Origin: an uncultured Mesorhizobium sp.
GTDB taxonomy: Bacteria > Pseudomonadota > Alphaproteobacteria > Rhizobiales > Rhizobiaceae
Direction: 5' to 3'
Length of the DNA stretch: 7,459 nt
Assembly (NCBI GenBank): GCA_950071955.1
Contig: CATMOC010000169.1
Span: forward strand, 1-7,459
In this document: positions 1-5,293 of the stretch, one piece after another
Layout of the letters: every line of letters starts with the position of its first letter
Numbering within the stretch: position 1 is the first letter of the stretch
The notes under the pieces: generated by a model
What the model saw: the letters and a program-made list of their open reading frames with translations, nothing else
Told to the model about the DNA's origin: nothing
The model's database searches: none
Position numbers and translations under genes: made by a program

Positions 1-1087
1 CGCCATGCACGATCAGTTCAGCCAGAGCCCTGCCGACCGCCGGTGCCTGCTGCAGCCCGTGGCCGGAGAAGCCGTTGGCGAAAACGAAGTTTTCCACTTC
101 CGGATGCGGGCCGATCACCGCGTTCTGGTCGAGCGTGTTGTAGTCATAGTGCCCGGCCCAGGCGCGCCCGACCTTGATCGCCTCGAAGGCGGGGATGCGG
201 GCGGCGAGCACCGGCCAGATGGTTTCCTCGAAGAGCGGCCAGTCCGGCTCGAAATCGCCGGGATCGGCCGGTCCGTCCGTCACGTGCGGTTCGGCGCCGC
301 CGGTGATGTAGACCGAGCCCTCCGGACGCACGTAGATGCCCGAGGGGTCGACCAGGAGCGGCATGTCGTCGAAGCGCTGGCGCGCCTCGAAGACGAAGAC
401 CGATCGTTTTCGAGGCTCGACCGGCAGCGCAATGCCGGCCATCGCCGCCACCTTGCCCGCGTTGGGTCCGGCCGCGTCAATGACTGTCCCGGCATCGAGG
501 CGTTCGCCGTCGTCGAGCTCAACGCCGGTGATGCGGTTTCCCTCCCGTCTCAGTCCGGTCACAGACGCCCGGATCATGTCGATCTTTCGGTCCCTCAGCG
601 CCCTGCGGAACAGCATGAGTAGCGCGTGCGCATCGAACCAGCCTTCGCCGGAGCGGCCCCAGGCGCCGCCGGCGATCCCTTCGGTCGAGAGCCAGCCGAA
701 GCGGCGCGACAGCGCCGCCGCGTCCTCCAGGAGGATGTCGGCGCCTTGAGCAGTCTGCACTGCGTGGTTCGCCTTCAGCACCGGCAGGCCTTCTTCGGAG
801 GCCAGGATGAGATAGCCCTTTTCGCGGAAGGCGATATCGGCCTCCGCGCCGAATTCCTGCGTCAGGCGCCGGAACAGGGCGAGCGTGTATTGCGAGAGCC
901 TTATGTTCTCCGCGATCGAGAACTGCTGGCGGATCGAGGCGCAGGAGAGCGTCGTCGCCGCCCGCGCGAACTGCGGATCGCGTTCGATGAGCGCGATGGT
1001 GCCCGCAAAACCTTCCTCGCGCAGATGCCAGGCGATGGAGCTGCCGATGATGGCTCCGCCGATGATGACGATGTCGTAGCCGGCCAA
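1..1087 (-). CDS. FAD-dependent oxidoreductase (DAO/DadA superfamily, FOXRED1-like), 3' end outside window
   Basis: The reading frame is open from 1087 to the window edge, about 362 residues. It begins with an N-terminal Rossmann FAD-binding segment, YDIVIIGGAIIGSS at residues 4-17. Here the usual GxGxxG has Ala at its second glycine, as I recall for FOXRED1-like members. Next comes a conserved IRQQFS...NIRLSQ stretch, typical of the family. Near the C-terminus are GIYVRPEG, YITGG and a GHYDYNTLDQNAVIG block followed by FANGFSGHGLQQAPAVGRALAEL, which is the FAD-contacting end of DAO-fold enzymes. Such proteins oxidise amine or amino-acid C-N bonds in the cytosol, passing electrons to O2 or a carrier. 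The substrate cannot be read from the sequence. The start chosen is TTG at 1087, because GGAG (1094-1097) lies 6 nt upstream and the Rossmann strand begins immediately after; no ATG fits as well. Only a short C-terminal tail seems missing. The gene diverges from the CoA-ester lyase. Family confidence is high; specific function is unknown. Confidence 0.9.
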   Translation of the reverse strand, partial: MAGYDIVIIGGAIIGSSIAWHLREEGFAGTIALIERDPQFARAATTLSCASIRQQFSIAENIRLSQYTLALFRRLTQEFGAEADIAFREKGYLILASEEGLPVLKANHAVQTAQGADILLEDAAALSRRFGWLSTEGIAGGAWGRSGEGWFDAHALLMLFRRALRDRKIDMIRASVTGLRREGNRITGVELDDGERLDAGTVIDAAGPNAGKVAAMAGIALPVEPRKRSVFVFEARQRFDDMPLLVDPSGIYVRPEGSVYITGGAEPHVTDGPADPGDFEPDWPLFEETIWPVLAARIPAFEAIKVGRAWAGHYDYNTLDQNAVIGPHPEVENFVFANGFSGHGLQQAPAVGRALAELIVHG

Positions 1088-1184
1088 GCTGATCTCCGTT
1101 GCGGCAAGGGAACTGCGACCAGCGGCGCAGGTGCCGCATCGCGGCGGGACTTGCAAGGCAAATCGCGGCGCGCGATGTAGGGCC
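1088..1184. promoter_or_regulatory. Divergent intergenic region between oxidoreductase and CoA-ester lyase
   Basis: This 97-bp gap must hold the promoters for both divergent genes unless their leaders overlap coding DNA. On the minus strand GGAG at 1094-1097 is a good ribosome-binding site for the TTG start. On the plus strand TTGCAA (1151-1156) could act as a -35 box, but the hexamer 17 nt further on, GATGTA, is a poor -10. I see no convincing operator or terminator. Confidence 0.4.
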
Positions 1185-2066
1185 ATGCAGACCGGATACC
1201 GCCCCCGCCGCTCGGTGCTCTACGTGCCGGCCTCGAACGAGAAGGCCCTCGCCAAGGCGGCGTCGCTCGCCTGTGATGCCGTCGTCGTCGACCTGGAGGA
1301 CGCCGTGGCGCCGGACGCAAAGGGAGAGGCCCGCGCCCGTCTCGAAGGCTTTTTCTCATCCCGCAAGGCCGGCGGTCCGGAACTGGTGGTGCGAATCAAT
1401 GCGCTTGCCAGCGAATGGGGCGCCGCGGATCTCGAGGCCGCCTGCGCCTGCAGGCCCGCCGCGATCCTCCTGCCCAAGGTGGACGGACCGCGCGATCTGC
1501 TGGACGCCAACGACCGGCTCGACGCGATGGACGCTTCGCCCGACATGTCTCTCTGGGCGATGGTGGAAACGCCGCGCGGCATGCTGAACCTCGGTGCCAT
1601 CGCAGAACTCGGCCGCGACCGCGGCGCACGCCTTGCCTGCCTGGTTGCCGGCACCAACGATCTCGTCAAGGAGACCGGCGTGCGCGCCACGCCGGACCGG
1701 CGCTTTCTCGTTCCCTGGCTGATGCAGATCGTGCTCGCCGCGCGCGCCGGCGGGCTCGACGCGCTCGACGGCGTCAGCAACGACTTTCGCAATCTGGAGG
1801 CCTTCGCACAGGAGTGCGACCAGGGCCGCGCCATGGGGTTCGATGGCAAGACCCTGATCCATCCTGCGCAGATCGACCCGGCCGATCGAGCCTTCTCGCC
1901 GTCCCAGGCGGAACTTTCGGATGCCCGCCGCATCGCCGACGCTTTCGAAGAGCCCGAAAACGCCGGCAAGGGCGTCATCTCGATCGACGGCCGCATGGTC
2001 GAACGCCTGCACCTGGAGCAGGCCAGGCGGCTTCTTGCCAAGGCTGCGACGCAACGAGGATCCTGA
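1185..2066 (+). CDS. CoA-ester lyase, HpcH/HpaI aldolase superfamily (CitE-like)
   Basis: This 293-residue protein has the usual length of CitE-like lyases, which cleave or form 3-hydroxyacyl-CoA esters such as malyl-, methylmalyl- or citramalyl-CoA using Mg2+ in the cytosol. The family motifs occur in order. RRSVLYVPAS at 8-17 carries a conserved Arg. VVVDLEDAV at 33-41 is the acidic strand, RIN is at 70-72 and LPKV at 96-99. E128 in VETPRG and D159 in GTNDL match the metal-binding Glu and Asp. GKTLIHPAQI at 221-230 is the hallmark C-terminal signature. No citrate lyase alpha or gamma genes are nearby, so a true citrate lyase beta subunit is unlikely; the exact substrate is open. I chose ATG 1185 because homology begins just after it. 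An in-frame GTG at 1131 would add 18 basic residues with no family resemblance. The AGGG before 1185 is only 2 nt away, so the start is less certain than the identity. Confidence 0.88.
   Translation: MQTGYRPRRSVLYVPASNEKALAKAASLACDAVVVDLEDAVAPDAKGEARARLEGFFSSRKAGGPELVVRINALASEWGAADLEAACACRPAAILLPKVDGPRDLLDANDRLDAMDASPDMSLWAMVETPRGMLNLGAIAELGRDRGARLACLVAGTNDLVKETGVRATPDRRFLVPWLMQIVLAARAGGLDALDGVSNDFRNLEAFAQECDQGRAMGFDGKTLIHPAQIDPADRAFSPSQAELSDARRIADAFEEPENAGKGVISIDGRMVERLHLEQARRLLAKAATQRGS
2056..2060 (+). promoter_or_regulatory. Ribosome-binding site inside the lyase 3' end, for the GTG-start small gene
   Basis: GAGGA lies 7 nt before the GTG at 2068, inside the last codons of the lyase gene. 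It fixes the start of the next gene and argues for translational coupling. Confidence 0.7.
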
Positions 2067-2067
2067 C

Positions 2068-2274
2068 GTGAAGCTCTACCGTTTTCTTTCCGGACCCGAC
2101 GATTCGAGTTTCTGCCACAAGGTCACGGCTGCCCTGAACAAGGGCTGGCATCTCCACGGCTCCCCCACCTACGCCTTCGACGCGGAGACGAAGACCATGC
2201 GTTGCGGGCAGGCGGTGGTGAAGGAGGTCGACGGGGTGGACTACGAGCCGGGCATGAAGCTTTCCGAGCAATAG
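2068..2274 (+). CDS. DUF1737 domain-containing small protein
   Basis: This 68-residue protein begins at GTG, one base after the lyase stop codon, with a good ribosome-binding site (GAGGA, 2056-2060). It starts with KLYRFLSGPDDSSFC. Then comes a central amphipathic stretch ending in LNKGWHLHGSPTY, followed by MRCGQAVVKE. This matches my memory of the DUF1737 family: a short N-terminal strand, a helix and a GW-LxGxP-type turn. No signal peptide, membrane segment or catalytic motif is visible, so it is probably a cytosolic accessory protein. Its role is unknown. The one-base spacing to the CoA-ester lyase puts both in one transcript and suggests they work together or are needed in equal amounts, but that is inference. 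In-frame codons upstream of the GTG lie inside the lyase gene and look like out-of-frame translation of it. The family assignment is from recall, not from a search. Confidence 0.82.
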   Translation: MKLYRFLSGPDDSSFCHKVTAALNKGWHLHGSPTYAFDAETKTMRCGQAVVKEVDGVDYEPGMKLSEQ

Positions 2275-2296
2275 CCGGCCCAACGAGCCACCGTCG

Positions 2297-2719
2297 TCAG
2301 GGGGCGGCTTCCTCGATCTTCTGCATGTCGTCGTCGGAAAGCCCGAAATGGTGTCCGATCTCGTGGATCAGCACATGGGTGATGATGTCGCCCAGCGTCT
2401 CCTCGTTCTCGGCCCAGTAGTCGAGGATCGCTCGGCGGTAGAGCGTCACGCGGTTCGGGCCCTCGCCGGTCGCCGGATTCCAGCGCTCGGCGATGCCGCG
2501 GCCCTCGAAGAGGCCGAGCAGATCGAAAGGGGTCTCCAGCGAGAGATCATCCATGATCTCCTCCTCCGGGAACTCCGCCATCTGGATGACGATCTCGCCG
2601 GTGAGCTTGCGGAACTCGTCCGGCAGGTGGGCATAGGCTTCCAGGGCCAGCAGTTCCAACTCCTCGAGGGAGGGGGAGAGTTGCTCGTGCCAGTCCCTGG
2701 TCTGGTAGATGCGTGCCAT
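2297..2719 (-). CDS. Minimal zincin-like metallopeptidase family protein
   Basis: This 140-residue protein has a strongly acidic body and, near its C-terminus, H119-E120-I-G-H123-H-F-G126-L-S-D129. That is an HExxHxxGxxD zincin motif in which two His and probably the Asp bind zinc and the Glu is the catalytic base. The architecture fits the small bacterial 'possibl zinc metallopeptidase' group (DUF1025-like, COG3824): an N-terminal helical part, a PFDLLGLFEG segment around the middle, an RVTLYRRAILDYW strand-helix, then the active-site helix. There is no signal peptide or transmembrane segment, so it is probably cytosolic. No physiological substrate is known to me, and proteolytic activity should not be assumed. 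The start at ATG 2719 has AAGGA 6 nt upstream (2726-2730). A longer in-frame extension runs back through the intergenic DNA, but it lacks family resemblance. The gene is divergent from imuA and shares its upstream region. It converges on the DUF1737 gene with 22 bp between stops. Confidence 0.87.
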   Translation of the reverse strand: MARIYQTRDWHEQLSPSLEELELLALEAYAHLPDEFRKLTGEIVIQMAEFPEEEIMDDLSLETPFDLLGLFEGRGIAERWNPATGEGPNRVTLYRRAILDYWAENEETLGDIITHVLIHEIGHHFGLSDDDMQKIEEAAP

Positions 2720-2830
2720 TTGTCGTCCTTTTGCGGCCATATAGCCTTTTGCGATCCCGCTTGCGAGAGGGCGGGGAGCCGATGGCGTTCCGCGCGACGG
2801 ACAAGAGGAATAAATTCTTCGAGACTCCGC

Positions 2831-2860
2831 TTGACTCTCCCGCGGGCCTCTGGAATCCAT
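2831..2860 (+). promoter_or_regulatory. Candidate promoter of the imuA-imuB-dnaE2 operon
   Basis: TTGACT at 2831-2836 is a near-consensus -35 box. Eighteen bases on, ATCCAT (2855-2860) is a mediocre -10. A better-looking -10, CATAAT (2866-2871), lies inside the SOS box but is 29 nt from TTGACT, too far to pair with it. Either way the LexA site sits at or just after the -10, where bound repressor would block polymerase. The exact transcription start cannot be fixed from sequence alone. Confidence 0.45.
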
Positions 2861-2862
2861 AG

Positions 2863-2877
2863 GAACATAATAGGAAC
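2863..2877 (+). promoter_or_regulatory. LexA operator (alphaproteobacterial SOS box, GAAC-N7-GAAC)
   Basis: The sequence reads GAAC, then ATAATAG, then GAAC: an exact match to the direct-repeat SOS box known from Rhizobium, Sinorhizobium, Rhodobacter and Caulobacter (GTTC/GAAC half-sites spaced by 7). It ends 21 bp before the imuA start and sits in the expected place for repressing a promoter. imuA-imuB-dnaE2 operons are established LexA targets, so sequence and context support each other. The spacer is AT-rich, as is usual in this site. Confidence 0.92.
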
Positions 2878-2885
2878 ACAAATGC

Positions 2886-2891
2886 AGGAAG
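2886..2891 (+). promoter_or_regulatory. Ribosome-binding site of imuA
   Basis: AGGAAG lies 7 nt before the ATG at 2899 and decides this start. It sits 8 bp after the SOS box, so the operator is at the promoter or in a very short leader. Confidence 0.75.
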
Positions 2892-2898
2892 CAGGGCC

Positions 2899-3897
2899 AT
2901 GGCGACCTCCGCCGCGGCGCGGGGTACCCTTTTTGCCTTGCGCCGGAAAATCGCCAAGATCGAGGGTACCCCCGCCGACACCCTGTCGCCGGACGAGGTC
3001 GGCATGGCATCCGACGGCATCGTGCTGCGGGAAGGCGGAAGCCCGCTTCGCCATCCGGCCCTGACCGAAAGTCTGATCGCGACCGGCGACGCGGATTTCG
3101 ATGCCGCGCTCGGCGGAGGCGTTCCGCGCGCGGCGCTGACGGAGATCCACGGTGCCGAAATGCGCGACGCCGGTGTCGTCACCGGTTTTGCGCTGGGGCT
3201 TTGCGCGGCCGCCATGAAAGCGGTTCCCCAAAGCCTGCCGCTTCTCTGGATCGCACCGGCGGAGAATAACCGCGAAGCAGGTTTCCCCTATGCTCCGGGC
3301 CTGCTGGAGCTGTTCGGGATTTCCCCTGGAAGCCTCCTGACGTGCGAGACGCCGAAACTCGCCGACGCGCTCTGGGTGGCGGAGGAGGCGGCACGTCTGT
3401 CGGCGCTCGGTGCCGTGCTTCTGGAACTGCGCGGCAACCCGCAAAGGGTCGATCTCACCGCCACCCGCCGCCTGCATTTCCGCGCCCGCGATGCCGGCCG
3501 GCCGGTTTTCCTGTTGCGCCAGTCGGCTCGGGCGGAACCGACCGCCGCTCCGCTGCGGCTTTCCATATCCCCGGCTCCGGCGGGGATGCGCCGCACGGTG
3601 GCTGGCCCGCTTTCCGGCTCGATCGGTCCTCCGGCCTTCATGGTCGAGATCGGCAAGAGCCGGACGGCACGGTCCGGCAGCTTCGAACTGGAATGGAACT
3701 CCCATGAACGCTCTTTCCGGAAAAGAGGGCCAGAGATACCTGGCTCTGTGGTTCCCGTACCTGTCCACCGAAGGCATCTGGCGCCGGCGTCTCGGCCGCT
3801 CCTGGCGGGGGACACCTCCTTCGCAGCGGGCGCCGCTGATCGTCAGCCGGCGCGAGAAGAACGCACAGCGGATCGCCGCCCTCGACGAGCAGGCTGA
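2899..3897 (+). CDS. imuA: ImuA, SOS mutasome accessory protein (RecA/SulA-like)
   Basis: ImuA is needed with ImuB and DnaE2 for damage-induced mutagenesis; it is a cytosolic RecA/SulA-like protein thought to link the mutasome to RecA and DNA. Visible family features are LFALRRKIAKIEG at residues 11-23, LGGGVPRAALTEIHG at about 71-85, FPYAPGLLELFGI, TPKLADALWVAEEAARL, ELRGNPQRVDLTATRRLHFRA and RPVFLLRQSA. The last recognisable block is IGPPAFMVEIGKSRTA followed by FELEWN near residue 266. Where RecA has a GKT P-loop, this protein has GAEMRDAG (85-92), so ATP binding by a Walker A motif is unlikely. The start has a good AGGAAG site. The first stop in frame is at 3895-3897, giving 332 residues, longer than I expect for ImuA. 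The last 64 or so residues are encoded within the 5' end of imuB in another frame and are Arg/Ala/Pro-rich, so they may be a by-product of the overlap. Confidence 0.9.
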   Translation: MATSAAARGTLFALRRKIAKIEGTPADTLSPDEVGMASDGIVLREGGSPLRHPALTESLIATGDADFDAALGGGVPRAALTEIHGAEMRDAGVVTGFALGLCAAAMKAVPQSLPLLWIAPAENNREAGFPYAPGLLELFGISPGSLLTCETPKLADALWVAEEAARLSALGAVLLELRGNPQRVDLTATRRLHFRARDAGRPVFLLRQSARAEPTAAPLRLSISPAPAGMRRTVAGPLSGSIGPPAFMVEIGKSRTARSGSFELEWNSHERSFRKRGPEIPGSVVPVPVHRRHLAPASRPLLAGDTSFAAGAADRQPAREERTADRRPRRAG

Positions 3898-5293
3898 GGC
3901 GCTCCGGCTGAAGCGCGGCATGGGGATAGCCGATGCCCGCGCCATGCATCCGGCGATCGAGATCGTCGAGGCCGATCCGGCGGCCGACCGCCGCCTGCTC
4001 GAAGGTCTCGCCGACTGGTGCGACCGCTATACGCCGCTGGTGGCGATCGACGGCGAGGACGGGCTCTATCTCGACATTTCCGGCTGCAGCCATCTTTTCG
4101 GCGGCGAGGAAAAGATGCTGGACGATCTCCTGGCGCGGCTTTCCGAACAGGGTTTTCGTACCCGCGCCGGCATCGCCTCGACGGCCGGGACGGCCTGGGC
4201 CGCCGCCCGGTTCTCCGGCGCGGCGATCATCGCGCCGGGGGAGGAAGCGGTCTTCCTGGCCGGCCTGCCGCTCGCCGCCTTGCGCCTCGACGGGACGGTC
4301 TGCGCAGCGCTGGAGAGCGTCGGGCTGCGCAGCGTCGGCGCCATCCTCGAAGCGCCGCGCGCGCCTCTGGCGCGCCGCTTCGGCCGCATGCCGGTGACCC
4401 GCCTCGACCAGGCGCTCGGCCGGGTGGAGGAGGCGGTCTCGCCGCGCCTGCCGGTCGCCGCCCTCTCCGTCGAGCGCAACCTCGCCGAACCCATAAACCG
4501 TATGGAAGACATCGAGGAACTCGTCTTCATGCTGGCCGTGACCGCCAGGGGCAGCCTCGAGACGCGCGGCGAGGGAGCGCGGCTCCTGGAACTGGCGCTG
4601 TTCCGGGTCGACGGGGTCGTCAGCCGCGTCGCCGTCGGTACGTCGCGGCCGATGCGCGAACCACACCTGATCCGGAGACTGTTTCACGAGAAACTCTCCG
4701 CGACCGAGATCGACCCCGGTTACGGCTTCGACCTCGTCCGGCTTTCGGTGCGCGAGAGCGCCCGCTTCGACGCCCGCCAGGGCGATCTCGTGGCTACCCG
4801 TACGGGAGACGAAGAGGGACTTGCCCTTTTCGCCGACCGCGTCGGCGCCCGCCTCGGCCGGCAGACGATCAGGCGGCCGGTTCTGGCCGAGAGCCATGTG
4901 CCGGAGCGCGCCATGACGACCGTCGCCTTCGCCGACGCCCCGGCGGTGGAACACGCGGCACCCTCCCTCGACCTCGGGGAACGGCAGGTTCCGGAGGCGG
5001 TCGAGCGGCCGATCCGGCTCTTCGGACGGCCCGAGCCGACCGAGGCCTCGGCCGAGGGGCCGGAAGGGCCGCCCTTTTCCTTCCGCTGGCGGCGCACGCT
5101 CTACCGCGTCGCCCGCGCCGAGGGTCCCGAGCGCATCGCGCCGGAATGGTGGCGTGCCCCGGCGGAGGAGCGGACCCGGGACTACTACCGCGTCGAGGAC
5201 ACGAGAGGCCGGCGGTTCTGGCTGTGCCGCGAAGGTCTCTACGACGGCTCGCCGGTCATGCCGCGCTGGTACGTGCACGGCCTGTTCGCATGA
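3704..5293 (+). CDS. imuB: ImuB, Y-family DNA polymerase-like mutasome hub (probably catalytically inactive)
   Basis: This 529-residue protein resembles Y-family polymerases but acts in the mutasome as an adaptor that ties DnaE2 and ImuA to the beta sliding clamp. It starts with YLALWFPYLS in place of the DxDxFF catalytic strand. The thumb/palm region has DRYTPLVAIDGEDGLYLDISG. Aligned by its YLD to the SIDEAYLD motif of DinB, this keeps Asp119 but has Gly120 where the catalytic Glu would be. A helix-hairpin-helix-like stretch follows (SVGAILEAPRAPLARRFG). RPIRLF at 435-440 is a plausible clamp-binding motif of the kind known in ImuB proteins. The C-terminus has the conserved GPERIAPEWW, RDYYRVED, RRFWLCREGLY and PRWYVHGLFA blocks. 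ATG 3704 has GGAA 5 nt upstream, and the conserved N-terminal strand demands a start at or near here, deep inside imuA. It overlaps dnaE2 by four bases. Confidence 0.93.
   Translation: MNALSGKEGQRYLALWFPYLSTEGIWRRRLGRSWRGTPPSQRAPLIVSRREKNAQRIAALDEQAEALRLKRGMGIADARAMHPAIEIVEADPAADRRLLEGLADWCDRYTPLVAIDGEDGLYLDISGCSHLFGGEEKMLDDLLARLSEQGFRTRAGIASTAGTAWAAARFSGAAIIAPGEEAVFLAGLPLAALRLDGTVCAALESVGLRSVGAILEAPRAPLARRFGRMPVTRLDQALGRVEEAVSPRLPVAALSVERNLAEPINRMEDIEELVFMLAVTARGSLETRGEGARLLELALFRVDGVVSRVAVGTSRPMREPHLIRRLFHEKLSATEIDPGYGFDLVRLSVRESARFDARQGDLVATRTGDEEGLALFADRVGARLGRQTIRRPVLAESHVPERAMTTVAFADAPAVEHAAPSLDLGERQVPEAVERPIRLFGRPEPTEASAEGPEGPPFSFRWRRTLYRVARAEGPERIAPEWWRAPAEERTRDYYRVEDTRGRRFWLCREGLYDGSPVMPRWYVHGLFA
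5290..5293 (+). promoter_or_regulatory. ATGA stop-start overlap coupling imuB and dnaE2
   Basis: The dnaE2 ATG and the imuB TGA share bases. The 20 nt before it are GC-rich and lack any purine-rich Shine-Dalgarno. This arrangement implies termination-reinitiation coupling and linked amounts of ImuB and DnaE2. Confidence 0.8.

Larger units (their letters stand above)
2720..2898. promoter_or_regulatory. Divergent intergenic region: metallopeptidase / imuA operon
   Basis: This 179-bp gap separates two divergent starts. Its right part has the imuA promoter, SOS box and ribosome-binding site. On the left, the metallopeptidase ribosome-binding site is at 2726-2730 (minus strand). TATATG just upstream on the minus strand (2737-2742) could be part of a -10, but it has no good -35 partner. 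The stretch 2806-2820 is distinctly AT-rich against its surroundings and contains GAAT-AA-ATTC, a short palindrome of unknown meaning. No second full GAAC-N7-GAAC site is present. Confidence 0.5.

Noticed and set aside
5..622. 205-codon plus-strand frame at the left edge
   Set aside because: It is opposite the FAD oxidoreductase, whose conserved motifs run continuously on the minus strand through this region.
1131..1184. Longer start (GTG 1131) for the CoA-ester lyase
   Set aside because: The 18 extra residues are basic and unlike CitE-like N-termini, which begin just before the RRSVLYVPAS block. It remains possible because the Shine-Dalgarno at 1185 is poorly spaced.
2275..2296. Bidirectional terminator between the convergent DUF1737 and zincin genes
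   Set aside because: The 22 bp hold no GC stem followed by a T-run in either direction; the transcripts may end inside the opposite gene or by Rho.
2756..2775. CCCGC/GCGGG inverted repeat in the zincin leader
   Set aside because: A five-base stem with a ten-base loop and no T-run is expected by chance in DNA this rich in G and C.
3690..3760. Programmed frameshift joining imuA and imuB into one protein
   Set aside because: I see no slippery heptamer or following stem-loop, and imuB has its own ATG with a plausible ribosome-binding site, so separate translation is simpler.
2446..3945. 499-codon open frame on the minus strand spanning the zincin gene, the intergenic region and imuA
   Set aside because: It runs across two real genes and the LexA operator, and its sequence is low-complexity and resembles no family. 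The true zincin frame has an HExxH motif and a good start.
3638..5278. 546-codon open frame on the minus strand opposite imuB
   Set aside because: It is antisense to a clearly recognised gene, its product is Arg/Gly/Ala/Pro-rich without family motifs, and long antisense frames are expected where third positions are mostly G/C.
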